The notes beneath the pieces were generated by a model. It had not been told where the DNA came from. It worked only from the letters and a program-made list of their open reading frames with translations, and searched no databases. Below, one piece after another: positions 27,207 through 35,304 of a stretch of DNA of 64,000 nt. Location of the stretch: positions 279,512 to 343,511 of the forward strand of contig OMPR01000017.1 in NCBI GenBank assembly GCA_900313015.1, written 5' to 3'. Source of the stretch: Rhodobacteraceae bacterium EL53. GTDB lineage: Bacteria; Pseudomonadota; Alphaproteobacteria; Rhodobacterales; Rhodobacteraceae. The number at the start of each line of letters is the position of its first letter. Positions within the stretch are counted from its first letter, which is position 1. The position numbers and the translations under genes were made by a program.

Positions 27207-27425
27207 AGCGCGACGCTGTGCTGAAAATTGGGCGCCGTCAAGGTTTCTTCAAAGGTTGAAGGGCCTGTACAGGCAACTGGGTATTACGGATGACAAATTT
27301 GTAGCCAAAATTCTGCTAGTGGCAGTTGGTGCTGTAAGTCGAGGGCTCTGATACAATAAGGAACGCAGTATCGGGTTTCAGAAACGTGAATTGACCTGAT
27401 GCCAAAAAGCTCCAGACTTAAAATC

Positions 27426-27992
27426 ATGAAATCATTTTTGCTTAGTCTTTGCCTGATTGCAGTATCGACACAAACCGCATCCGCAGATCGGTGCCCTGCG
27501 GCTCCGGATCATTCCGCAGGGTTAAACCAGCTCATTCAGGAAATTCAAAAGGTTCAAACAGAAGGCGCTGCCCGAGACATTTCAGGGCAAATGTGGGGGC
27601 TTTGGGCTGACGCCCCAAATGAACAGGCGCAGGCAATTCTGGATCAGGGTATGAGCAAACGATCCAGCTGGGATTTGACTGGCGCTCTTCAAGATTTCAA
27701 TCGGTTGGTTGAATACTGTCCTGACTATGCCGAAGGCTATAATCAACGCGCCTTCGTTCACTTTTTGCGGCACGATTTTGCATCTGCATTGACTGATCTG
27801 GATCGTGCTATTGTGCTGTCACCAAAACACATTGCAGCGCTGAGCGGCCGGGCGCTCTCATTGATGGGCTTGGGGCGCACTCAAGAGGCACGAGATGCTT
27901 TGATCGAAGCTTTGGCACTAAATCCGTGGTTGCCAGAGCGCGGCTTGATAGATGCAGGAGGACGATTGGCCCCTACAGGCGAAGAAATCTAG
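27426..27992 (+). CDS. Secreted TPR-repeat protein
   Basis: A protein of about 188 residues with a clear signal peptide (MKSFLLSLCLIAVSTQTASA, cleavage before Asp), so it is periplasmic. The C-terminal half holds two or three tetratricopeptide repeats, for example GALQDFNRLVEYCPDYAEGYNQRA and ALTDLDRAIVLSPKHIAAL. Two cysteines may pair. TPR proteins mediate protein contacts; no specific role is recognised. ATG 27399 would add nine residues; the later start gives a more normal signal sequence, but neither has a strong binding site. Confidence 0.7.
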   Translation: MKSFLLSLCLIAVSTQTASADRCPAAPDHSAGLNQLIQEIQKVQTEGAARDISGQMWGLWADAPNEQAQAILDQGMSKRSSWDLTGALQDFNRLVEYCPDYAEGYNQRAFVHFLRHDFASALTDLDRAIVLSPKHIAALSGRALSLMGLGRTQEARDALIEALALNPWLPERGLIDAGGRLAPTGEEI

Positions 27993-28094
27993 ATGTCCCA
28001 GGCAGTTTTTAATCGAACAAAAACTTTCTGAAAGCACAGTTCTACCGTTGAGCTCTTTCTATTCCCAGTTTAGAGGAAGGGGATACCCTTGGGC

Positions 28095-28160
28095 TACCGG
28101 CGTGATGGACTGGTGGACATGCCAGATTTAGAACTCTTGAGTCTGTGCTGTAATGTACAT
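28095..28160 (+). pseudogene. Degenerate partial copy of tRNA-Leu
   Basis: From about 28095 the sequence follows the intact tRNA-Leu at 28243 closely for some 40 bases (GGCGTGATGGA, TGGT, GACAT, CCAGA and TTA are shared in order). Most differences are transitions. The match then fades through the variable arm, and the T arm and 3' acceptor are missing. The anticodon stem no longer pairs. It reads as a decayed duplicate rather than a working tRNA. Confidence 0.6.
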
Positions 28161-28242
28161 ACGGAACAAGGCGTTGCGACGAAGAGACCGTTTTCAGGCC
28201 CGATAAAGGCCTGAAACTGAAAATTGAAGAACAACGCCAGAT

Positions 28243-28328
28243 GCGGGCGTGATGGAATGGTAGACATACCAGACTTAAAATCTGGAGGCCGTATGGCCGT
28301 GTGGGTTCGAGTCCCACCGCCCGCACCA
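28243..28328 (+). tRNA. tRNA-Leu (anticodon UAA)
   Basis: An 86-base tRNA including the encoded CCA. The acceptor stem GCGGGCG pairs with CGCCCGC, the anticodon stem CCAGA/TCTGG encloses loop CTTAAAA (anticodon TAA), and there is a long class II variable arm and T-arm motif GTTCGAGTC. It flanks integrase remnants, fitting a former integration site. Confidence 0.95.
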
Positions 28329-28419
28329 CTATATGAATGCTCTTGTACGAAGATGCATGGAATTGCTTGAAAATATGAGTAATTTAGGCTGACACCACTA
28401 GATTGACACTCTGTGATAA

Positions 28420-29210
28420 GTGAGAATGCTCACTCGATTACGCACTTTTCACGTAGGACCTCTTTTAGGAAGCACAGCAAGGGGTTGGCGCGCAGCGGTA
28501 TTCAGCCAAGGTATTCGCAAGAGCAAGGTCTTTTCTGCGACACGTGAGGTGCAAGATTGGGCCACGCGCACAGAGTTCGAAATTCAACATGCGAACAAAG
28601 TGGCTGACAAAACTCTGCTGGGTGTTGTTTTCCACCGTTATGCGCGCGATGTTTCCCCTCAGAAAAAGGGGGGCGTTGGGAAGTGATCCGGCTGGAAAAG
28701 TTGCAATGGGACCAGACTCCAGAGATCCAATGGGGAAAATTGGCCCTGTTAGATTTTGCGGATTGGCGCGACCAAAGATTGCAGGAAGTTCAACCCGTGA
28801 CAGTGATCCGAGAAATGCAACTCATGTCTTCGGTGCTGAGTACTGCAAGAAGAGAGTGGGGATTTATCAGTTCCAACCCGCTTAGCTTTGTGTCAAAGCC
28901 AAGAAAGACGCCCCCTCGTGACCGCCTGCCAACTCAGCACGCAATCGAAGCGATGCTGCATTGTGTAGGATCGGATCTGGCAAAAGCGACGGCGCGGGCG
29001 TTTCATGCATTTCGATTTGCGCTTGAAACGGCGATGCGGGCCGGTGAAACTGCGAGGCTTGAATGGGATAGGGTGTATCTGGATCGCCGGGTTGCGCGTC
29101 TCATCCACACAAAGAATGGCCGCCCTCGTGATGTCCCATTGTCCTCTCAAGCAGTTGAGTTGCTAGACACAGGACCTGTTAATCTGATTGAGGTTGCCGG
29201 TTCGGCGTGA
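28420..29210 (+). pseudogene. Tyrosine recombinase (phage/ICE integrase), frameshifted and truncated
   Basis: The N-terminal arm-binding part (QGIRKSKVFSATREVQDWA) is in one frame to 28686. The core-binding part and first half of the catalytic domain continue in another frame from 28683. Joining them needs one extra G in the A5G6 run near 28665-28675, which would give the expected ...GGRWEVIRLEK. The first catalytic arginine (ETAMRAGETARLEW) and lysine (TKNGRPRD) are present. The H-x-x-R box and tyrosine are lost where the insertion sequence begins. It lies about 90 bases after the tRNA-Leu, the usual place for an element that integrates into that tRNA. Confidence 0.8.
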
Positions 29211-29211
29211 T

Positions 29212-30016
29212 TCAAGCTCCTAAACTGCGGGGGCTTATGAGCAATCTTTACTGGCTGAACGAAGATCAAATGGCACGGATTCGGCCCTATTTTCCGAAGA
29301 GCCAAGGTGTGCCACGCGTCGATGATCGACGCGTGCTGAGTGGTATTATATTCATCAATCGCAATAGCTTACGTTGGTCTGATGCGCCAAAGGAGTATCC
29401 TCCACCTAAGCCGCTTTATAATCGTTGGAAGCGGTGGAGCGATATGGGCGTGTTTGCCCGAATTATGGAGGGCCTTGCCGCTGAAGCGCCTGACCATAAA
29501 ACGCTTTCAATCGACGCGACTTACCTCAAGGCCCACCGGACAGCTTCCAGCTTGTCGGCCAAAAAGGGGGGGCGGACGCCTGATCGGGCGTACCAAAGGC
29601 GGTATGAACACAAAGCTGCATGCTGTGACTGACACGGTTGGGCGGCCTATTCGGTTCTTCATGACCGCCGGTCAAGCAAGCGACTACACTGGGGCGAGAG
29701 CTCTTGTGAGTAGCCTGCCATCAGCGGACTGGCTACTTGGGGATCGTGGCTATGATGCGGATTGGTTCCGGGAAGCCCTTGTAGATATGGGAATAACGCC
29801 TTGCATCCCCGGACGAAAGTCACGCGGCAAGGCCGTCAAATATGACAAACGTCGATATTAACGCCGCAATCGTATCGAGATCATGTTTGGCCGCTTGAAA
29901 GATTGGAGGCGCGTGGCAACCCGCTATGACAGATGCCCAAAGGTGTTCCTTTCGACCATCGCTCTCGCCGCAACCGTAATGTTCTGGTTATAAGTCCCGT
30001 GCCTAGGGGGCTGACA
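29212..30016 (+). mobile_element. IS5-family (IS427-type) insertion sequence, degenerate
   Basis: About 0.8 kb element with a two-frame transposase. The boundaries are approximate: imperfect end similarity runs from CCTAAACTGCGGGGGCTTAT on the left to the complement of ATAAGTCCCGTGCCTAGG on the right. It cuts the integrase gene on its left and abuts another integrase fragment on its right. Its transposase carries a premature stop, so the copy is probably immobile unless helped by another copy. Confidence 0.75.
29237..29993 (+). pseudogene. IS5/IS427-type transposase (orfA/orfB, premature stop)
   Basis: OrfA starts at ATG 29237 (MSNLYWLNEDQMARIRPYFP) and runs to 29632. OrfB continues in another frame. 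The switch would occur at the A5G7 run near 29561-29572, the usual programmed slip of this group. The first DDE aspartate is in LSIDATYLK and the second in GDRGYDADWF. An in-frame TAA at 29859 interrupts orfB just before RIEIMFGRLKDWR, which holds the catalytic glutamate; the frame then stays open to the normal end FWL-stop at 29993. The enzyme is therefore inactive without readthrough. Confidence 0.8.
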
Positions 30017-30029
30017 CAAGAAGACGGTA

Positions 30030-30276
30030 CCAGTGCAGTTTTCGCTAAATTCTGCGAGTAATCGCGGATATCTGTGAAGACGATGGCCGTAAAGCCATGG
30101 TCCTGATGGCTGCCCATGCCCATTTCGCGCTTCTTTCCGTCATGGGTGTAGCGGAATATCCACGTCAGGTTGCCATTGCGATTGCGGATATAAAGACCGC
30201 CGCCGTCCGATGTCAGACCGGGTGGTGCGTGACGGACTTTGCGGTCAGATAGCAGATTCAGACGTGTGCTTCTCAT
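30030..30276 (-). pseudogene. Integrase N-terminal fragment (DUF4102-type arm domain)
   Basis: A start at 30276 leads into LLSDRKVRHAPPGLTSDGGG and then LTWIFRYTHDGKKREMGMGS, the N-terminal DNA-binding arm of P4-type integrases. After that the similarity ends near the insertion sequence and the frame runs on into unrelated sequence. It is of a different type and strand from the integrase at 28420, so two elements have left remains here. Its start overlaps the stop of the small upstream gene in ATGA. Confidence 0.65.
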
Positions 30277-30425
30277 AGATTTTGGTTGCCCGACTTCGCC
30301 ATAACCAAACGTTTTGCCAACTCTCGGTAAATTTCCTTTTTATCAACGTTCAGATCAGCACTTAGCAATTCGGCTGTTCCAAGCACCCCATCGACGTATT
30401 TTCTCGCCAGCCTGTATTGTGCCAT
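30273..30425 (-). CDS. Small hypothetical protein upstream of integrase fragment
   Basis: A 50-residue protein, rich in charged residues and predicted helical (MAQYRLARKYVDGVLG ... LAKRLVMAKSGNQ). ATG 30425 is preceded by AAAGAGAA. It overlaps the integrase fragment's start by four bases (ATGA), which suggests a once functional pair. I do not recognise the family. A longer frame to 30500 is open but lacks a binding site. Confidence 0.4.
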   Translation of the reverse strand: MAQYRLARKYVDGVLGTAELLSADLNVDKKEIYRELAKRLVMAKSGNQNL

Positions 30426-30515
30426 ATGGGTTCTCTTTGTGTACGAAAACGGCCTAGCACTTGATAAATGATGTCTTCCCACTTCATCCGTGACACCCAA
30501 ATAGACAGTTATCTG

Positions 30516-30749
30516 TCAACATATATCACTCGCGCCTAAGGTTTTTGCTTCACGAATTAGCCTGTCATGATCACAGGTATCAGGATTGAATTCATCCTCC
30601 AGTGACCAATGCGAACCAGAGGGCTGAATGCCTTGCTTCTTATGGTGATCAATCAACCACTCAGAGTAATAAAGGACTCGCTTGAAACTACTGTGGAAAT
30701 TTTCACCAAGTTCGTGCGAAACCCGCAAGCTAATTTGACGACTCGACAT
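30516..30749 (-). CDS. Hypothetical protein in mobile remnant
   Basis: A 77-residue protein starting MSSRQISLRVSHELGENF, with a strong AGGAGAGGAAA immediately before ATG 30749. It has a helical middle (SFKRVLYYSEWLIDHHKK) and an acidic tail ending GASDIC. I know no family for it. The beginning resembles small DNA- or plasmid-associated proteins in general wording only. It lies between the integrase remnants and tRNA-Ser, so it probably belongs to the acquired segment. Confidence 0.5.
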   Translation of the reverse strand: MSSRQISLRVSHELGENFHSSFKRVLYYSEWLIDHHKKQGIQPSGSHWSLEDEFNPDTCDHDRLIREAKTLGASDIC

Positions 30750-30962
30750 TTTCCTCTCCTGAAACAACTTTTGCAGCTTTGGACTTGGTGTTGGCTTTTT
30801 TTTGGCGACTGCGGAACACCCACAGCTCCAGCCCATCCAAAGCCCATACCGCAACGTGCGCTTCAGTGGTATCCGCTGGCATAGGGTGGTGTCAAATATG
30901 GGGAAGTTCCCCTTATTTATATAGCACTATGGGGTATGCTGACATCCACTGGTGCAGCGTTA

Positions 30963-31052
30963 TGGCGGAGAGACAGGGATTCGAACCCTGGGTAGGCTTG
31001 CACCCACAACGGTTTTCGAGACCGCCCCGTTCGACCACTCCGGCACCTCTCC
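30963..31052 (-). tRNA. tRNA-Ser (anticodon CGA)
   Basis: A 90-base class II tRNA on the minus strand with encoded CCA. The 5' acceptor GGAGAGG pairs with CTCTCC, the anticodon loop is CTCGAAA (CGA), the variable arm is long, and the T arm contains GGTTCGAATCC. It marks the right edge of the mobile remnant. Confidence 0.95.
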
Positions 31053-31175
31053 GCGGGGGTCTGTGAGGAGGGGATTTAGTTGTCTATGCCCGGGGGCGCA
31101 AGCGGAATTTTTGTAGTTTTTCGACAATGTCTGGTTTTCCGTTGCCCATAGTCGCAAATCACTTAGGCTGGGATC

Positions 31176-32021
31176 ATGAAACGTGCATTTTCTTTTTCCG
31201 GTTTCTTTCGTCTTTTGCTGATTGTGGGCTTTACCCTACAGTTGTCGACAACAGCGGAGGCTACGAGCCGCGAACGGATCGAAGCTTTTTTAGAAACAAC
31301 TGGATTTGATGTGGCCTTGGATGGCATTGCGTTTGCCTCGACATCCGCCCCACAGATGTTGGGAATGGTGCCAGATGATTTTGGGACGGATTGGGCCCGT
31401 GCAGCGAAGCAGGTGTTTGATGTTCAAATCATGCATCGACTCGCCGTTGAGATCTTGGAACAAACCCTGACTGAAACTGCATTAGAACATGCCATAACCT
31501 TTTACTCCAGCGAGCTGGGGCAGCGATTGGTCGAGGTCGAAAATGCGTCGCATAAAATTGAAGATGACACATATAAACAAGAGCAAGGCAGGGCAATCGT
31601 TGCCGACTTAGTCAAAAATGGAGCACCCAGGGTTGAGATTTTGAATCGAATGAACCGAGCCATCGATTCAAGCGATTCCGCGCTCAGAGCTTTGCAGGAA
31701 ATTCAGATCAGATTTCTACTGGCAGCGCATTCTGCAGGCGTTATTGAGCTTGGTCTTGACGGAGACGATTTACGCCAAGCCATTAAACAAAACGAATCCG
31801 CGACGCGAACGGCCTTGCGCATGTCCGCTCTGGCTGGGGCAGCGTATACATATCAGGTCTTTCCTGATGAGGACATTCAGACCTATGCCGAGGAGTTGGA
31901 ACATCCGCTGATGCAGGAAGTTTACGAACTTTTGAATGCCGTTCAGTATGAGATCATGGCCAACCGGTTCGAAGCCCTGGCGCAAAAAATGAAAAACTTG
32001 GAAACAGGGCAGGACATTTAG
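31176..32021 (+). CDS. DUF2059 domain secreted protein (first of tandem pair)
   Basis: A 281-residue protein with an N-terminal signal sequence (hydrophobic residues 10-24, cleavage near TTAEA). It is almost all helical. The segment ALEHAITFYSSELGQRLVEVE is the hallmark of DUF2059 (helix, FYxSxxGQ, helix), seen in periplasmic proteins of unknown role. The next gene, two bases on, is a paralogue, so the pair arose by duplication and is co-translated. Confidence 0.75.
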   Translation: MKRAFSFSGFFRLLLIVGFTLQLSTTAEATSRERIEAFLETTGFDVALDGIAFASTSAPQMLGMVPDDFGTDWARAAKQVFDVQIMHRLAVEILEQTLTETALEHAITFYSSELGQRLVEVENASHKIEDDTYKQEQGRAIVADLVKNGAPRVEILNRMNRAIDSSDSALRALQEIQIRFLLAAHSAGVIELGLDGDDLRQAIKQNESATRTALRMSALAGAAYTYQVFPDEDIQTYAEELEHPLMQEVYELLNAVQYEIMANRFEALAQKMKNLETGQDI

Positions 32022-32023
32022 GT

Positions 32024-32830
32024 ATGCGTTTCTTTTATTGCTTTTGGGTGGCGCTTTGTTTTGCCACGTCTGCCCTGGCCCAAAACACCGTCGACGACTT
32101 ATCCCGTGCTCTGCGTTTGAAAGACGTCGTTTCCATTCTCAGAGATGAGGGGATCCAATACGGCAAGACATTGAACGATGAGCTGCTTGATGGGACAGGT
32201 GGTGCGTTCGTTGATCAGAAAGTAGATGAAATCTATTCCTCAGACAGAATGGAAAGCGTTCTACGTCACGCTCTTGCGGACAGCATGACGCAAAAAGATA
32301 TTGAAGAAGCTGTCCTGTTTTTTGAGACCCCGTTGGGGCAAACGATTATCTCGCTCGAGAATTCCGCGCGTCGAGCGTATTCCGACCCAACAGTCGAAGA
32401 CATCGCCAAAACCCAGTACCAGAAGATGGATAGATCAAAACCACTGTATGGTTTGATCGAAGAGTATATCGCCACAAACGATCTGATCGGGCAGAATGTC
32501 GACTCTGCCATTCGCGCAGACTACGAGTTTTTTCGAGGCATCAGTCAGGGGCAGGGGGTGCGGCAAGACGATCAGGCCGTGCTCTCTGATCTTTGGGCCC
32601 AAAAGGATGTGACGCGGCAAGAGACCCGCGATTGGTTGTTTGGGTTCTTGTTGCTCGCCTACCAACCTCTCAGCGATCGTGAAATGCAGGAAAACCTTGA
32701 GTTTTCAAAAACGGATGCTGGGCGGGCTTTGAATTCGGCACTGTTCGTGGGATTTGAACAGATGTATAATGAAATTTCATTTGAGTTGGGTCTTGTGATT
32801 GGACGCTCGATGGTCGCCCAAGATCTTTGA
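32024..32830 (+). CDS. DUF2059 domain secreted protein (second of tandem pair)
   Basis: A 268-residue protein with a signal peptide (MRFFYCFWVALCFATSALA, cleavage before Gln). The DUF2059 signature appears as IEEAVLFFETPLGQTIISLE, and a weaker second copy as MQENLEFSKTDAGRALNSAL, so the protein may hold two half-repeats. It starts two bases after the stop of its paralogue. The function is unknown; both copies are probably soluble periplasmic proteins. Confidence 0.75.
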   Translation: MRFFYCFWVALCFATSALAQNTVDDLSRALRLKDVVSILRDEGIQYGKTLNDELLDGTGGAFVDQKVDEIYSSDRMESVLRHALADSMTQKDIEEAVLFFETPLGQTIISLENSARRAYSDPTVEDIAKTQYQKMDRSKPLYGLIEEYIATNDLIGQNVDSAIRADYEFFRGISQGQGVRQDDQAVLSDLWAQKDVTRQETRDWLFGFLLLAYQPLSDREMQENLEFSKTDAGRALNSALFVGFEQMYNEISFELGLVIGRSMVAQDL

Positions 32831-32857
32831 TCAGGTCAGTACTGTGCGATAAAGCGA

Positions 32858-32886
32858 TTGACTTGCTATCCTAAATCCTCAATAAG
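32858..32886 (+). promoter_or_regulatory. Probable sigma-70 promoter for rplU-rpmA
   Basis: TTGACT at 32858 and AATAAG at 32881 are separated by 17 bases. The -35 matches five of six consensus bases and the -10 four of six. It lies about 175 bases before rplU, leaving a leader with a GC-rich hairpin (CCCGGC at 32894-32899 with GCCGGG at 32912-32917, followed by TTT). Confidence 0.45.
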
Positions 32887-33061
32887 CGCGCATCCCGGCA
32901 CGGATTCCCGCGCCGGGTTTCGTTATCGTTTGGCCTTCGCTTTGTGCAAGGCTTGAAAATACGCCCGCACATCGGGCGCGCTGTTCGTAGGTGATCTTGG
33001 GTTTCAAGATCGGGAACGCCCACAAGGGGACCGAAGAACGCGGTAGAAAAGGAAAAGACGC

Positions 33062-33610
33062 ATGTTTGCGGTCCTCAAGACTGGCGGCAAGCAGTACAAA
33101 GTTCAGGCGGGTGATATCCTCCGCATTGAAAAATTGGCTGCAGATGCTGGCGAAACAGTACAATTCGACGAAGTTCTGATGCTGGGCGGCGACGCCCCAG
33201 TTGTTGGAGCTCCTCTGGTAGACGGTGCAGCGGTTAAGGCCGAAGTAATCGACCAGATCAAAGGCGAAAAGGTTATCCACTTCGTCAAGCGCCGTCGTAA
33301 GCACAGCTCGAAGCGCACCAAAGGTCACCGTCAGAAGCTGACTTTGGTCAAAATCACCGACATCATCGCCTCTGGCGCTGTTGCATCGGCTGCCCCTGCT
33401 GCCAAAGCAGAAGCACCTTCCGCTGCTGGTTCGGACGATCTGACCAAGTTGAACGGTGTTGGCCCCGCGGCCGCCGCCAAGCTGGCTGATGCTGGCGTGA
33501 CTTCGTTCGCTCAATTGGCGGCATTGTCGGATGACGCAATTGCTGCTATCGAATCGGTCAAGATCAAACCCGAGTGGGTTGAGCAGGCCAAAGAGCTGGC
33601 TCAAGGCTAA
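33062..33610 (+). CDS. rplU: 50S ribosomal protein L21 with C-terminal helix-hairpin-helix extension
   Basis: Residues 1-102 are normal L21 ([14 protein letters not shown], then [16 protein letters not shown] binding 23S rRNA). An alanine-rich linker follows, then about 60 residues with a helix-hairpin-helix motif ([21 protein letters not shown] ... [16 protein letters not shown]), making 182 residues in place of about 103. This extension is usual in Rhodobacterales and may add RNA or DNA binding. rpmA follows after 11 bases with a shared leader. Confidence 0.95.
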   Translation: MFAVLKTGGKQYKVQAGDILRIEKLAADAGETVQFDEVLMLGGDAPVVGAPLVDGAAVKAEVIDQIKGEKVIHFVKRRRKHSSKRTKGHRQKLTLVKITDIIASGAVASAAPAAKAEAPSAAGSDDLTKLNGVGPAAAAKLADAGVTSFAQLAALSDDAIAAIESVKIKPEWVEQAKELAQG

Positions 33611-33621
33611 GGAGAGAAAGA

Positions 33622-33891
33622 ATGGCACACAAAAAAGCTGGTGGTTCCTCCCGTAACGGCCGCGACTCTGCTGGTCGCCGCCTTGGTGTGAAACTCTATG
33701 GTGGCCAAGCGGCTATCCCGGGCAACATCATCGTGCGTCAGCGCGGTACCAAATTTTGGCCGGGCGAAGGCGTAGGCCTTGGTAAAGATCACACGATCTT
33801 TGCAACTGTCGAAGGTGCTGTCACCTTCCACAAAGGTCTCAAAAACCGCACCTTCATTTCGGTTCTGCCAGTGGCGGAAGCCGCCGAATAA
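33622..33891 (+). CDS. rpmA: 50S ribosomal protein L27
   Basis: An 89-residue L27 with the conserved N-terminus [20 protein letters not shown], which reaches the peptidyl-transferase centre, and [24 protein letters not shown] lies before the start. There is no N-terminal cleavage extension of the Firmicute type. It ends the rplU-rpmA operon, followed by a strong terminator. Confidence 0.97.
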   Translation: MAHKKAGGSSRNGRDSAGRRLGVKLYGGQAAIPGNIIVRQRGTKFWPGEGVGLGKDHTIFATVEGAVTFHKGLKNRTFISVLPVAEAAE

Positions 33892-33922
33892 GCCGTAACC
33901 TGAAGGTTAAGAAAAAATTCAG

Positions 33923-33955
33923 GGGGATCGGCGATAAACGCCGGTCCCCTTTCTT
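33923..33955 (+). terminator. Intrinsic terminator after rpmA
   Basis: GGGGATCGGCG (33923-33933) and CGCCGGTCCCC (33939-33949) form an 11-pair stem with one T-G pair and an ATAAA loop. A T-rich tail (TTTCTTG) follows. Confidence 0.85.
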
Positions 33956-33987
33956 GTTTCACCCAATTGTTACCCTGAGTGAGTATC

Positions 33988-34596
33988 ATGGCTGTAGCTG
34001 CCACCAGTTTCCTAATTTTTGCGGCCAGTCAGGTCGGCACACCGGGCCCTGCCAATATGGCATTGCTCGCGACAGGTGCACGTTTTGGATTTCGGGCCGC
34101 TTTGCCTTTTGTGGTTGGGGTCGCTTTGGGGAAGCAGCTTGTGATTTGGCCAATCGGATTTGGCCTGATGGCATTGGCAGATCAGGTTCCGTGGTTGTTT
34201 GAGGCGTTGAAATACATTTCCGCAGCCTACATCTTTTGGTTGGCATGGAAGGTCGCAAATTTGCGTCTCAGCAGCGGGGGAGGGCCAGAAAAGGCCCCTG
34301 GATTTGCAGCTGGTCTTTTGGTGCATCCCCTTAACCCCAAAGCCTGGGGAATGATCATTGCTGGGTTCACGGGCTTTGTTGAACCTGGAACGCCTGTGTT
34401 CCAAGCAACAGCGATCATCGCTCTCGTTCTGTTGAGCTGTCAGGTGGTTTTGCACCCCATTTGGACCTTTGCTGGGGATCGGATCGCTCATGCGGTTGAA
34501 GGTCGGCCTTCGGAGAAATATTTGATGTGGACATTGGCGGGGTTAACCGTCGCTTCTGTTCTTTTTGTGTTGTTCGGAGGAGGAGCGCACACATGA
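33988..34596 (+). CDS. LysE-family amino-acid exporter (RhtB-like)
   Basis: A protein of about 202 residues with six hydrophobic segments and the family motif GTPGPANMAL near the N-terminus. Family members export amino acids such as lysine, threonine or homoserine lactone. ATG 33988 is taken as the start with GAGTGAG just ahead; GTG 33979 is possible. The stop overlaps the start of the GNAT gene in ATGA, so the two are coupled. Confidence 0.85.
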   Translation: MAVAATSFLIFAASQVGTPGPANMALLATGARFGFRAALPFVVGVALGKQLVIWPIGFGLMALADQVPWLFEALKYISAAYIFWLAWKVANLRLSSGGGPEKAPGFAAGLLVHPLNPKAWGMIIAGFTGFVEPGTPVFQATAIIALVLLSCQVVLHPIWTFAGDRIAHAVEGRPSEKYLMWTLAGLTVASVLFVLFGGGAHT

Positions 34597-35132
34597 AACT
34601 TGATGCAATAATAAATCAGCCCGTGATTGAAACGGAACGGTTTGATCTGCGTCCATTGCGCCGGTCGGATTTAGGTCTGATTGAGCACTATGCATCGGAT
34701 GAACGGGTGGCGCGAATGACGACTTCTATTCCTCATCCTCTGCCCCCTGGATTGATCGAAGGGTTCATAGCGCGGGCCATGACGGAAAGTCGTGACGAAG
34801 ATGTCTGGGCGATCGATGGTTCCAAAGATGGCGGCAACGAGTTGAAGGGCGTGATTTCCTTGAAAAAACTTGATCGCAACCAATCTGAAGTTGCTTATTG
34901 GGTTGCTCCGATATTTTGGAACAGTGGCATCGCATCCTTGGCGGTTGAAGCGTTGGTTACAGCCAACCCGATGAAGAACGACACAATGTTTGCGAGTGTC
35001 TTTCAGGACAACCCCGCCTCGGCGCGGGTCCTGACCCATTGCGGGTTCCAATATCTGGGCGACGCCGAAAGCTTTGCTGTTGCGCGCGATGCGACGGTTC
35101 CGACATGGACGTATAGCCACAAGCTGATCTGA
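34593..35132 (+). CDS. GNAT-family N-acetyltransferase (RimJ/RimL-like)
   Basis: A 179-residue protein with the opening IETERFDLRPLRRSDLGLIEHY and a second half (ISLKKLDRNQSEVAYWVAPIFWNSGIAS ... FASVFQDNPASARVLTHCGFQYLG) typical of the RimJ/RimL branch, which acetylates amino groups of proteins or small amines. The start ATG 34593 is set by its ATGA overlap with the LysE gene and the GGAGGAGG upstream; the longer frame runs inside that gene. Substrate unknown. Confidence 0.85.
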   Translation: MKLDAIINQPVIETERFDLRPLRRSDLGLIEHYASDERVARMTTSIPHPLPPGLIEGFIARAMTESRDEDVWAIDGSKDGGNELKGVISLKKLDRNQSEVAYWVAPIFWNSGIASLAVEALVTANPMKNDTMFASVFQDNPASARVLTHCGFQYLGDAESFAVARDATVPTWTYSHKLI

Positions 35133-35270
35133 GTGACGGCTGTCGCCCCTGAAAGCATACAGAAATACTCCAAACAGGTGCTGGACAGCATGGGCAAACG
35201 AAAGCCTGAGGTGTCAGCGCCTAAAGGGACGGAGAAAAACAGAGTTGACGCTTTGCTGCCTCCGTCTTAA
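35133..35270 (+). CDS. Possible 45-residue small protein
   Basis: An open frame starting GTG immediately after the GNAT stop (TGAGTG) and ending TAA at 35270. It encodes a basic peptide (ESIQKYSKQVLDSMGKRKPE in the middle) without hydrophobic stretches. There is no ribosome binding site beyond the end of the GNAT gene. It may be a coupled small gene or chance; I recognise no family. Confidence 0.25.
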   Translation: MTAVAPESIQKYSKQVLDSMGKRKPEVSAPKGTEKNRVDALLPPS

Positions 35271-35304
35271 ACCCACTTTTTCCATTGGTTCAGGGGCCTA
35301 AGCG

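Noticed and set aside
28042-28329. Minus-strand 95-codon open frame across the tRNA-Leu
   Set aside because: It reads antisense through the intact tRNA and its degenerate copy; this is a well-known false gene over tRNA-Leu.
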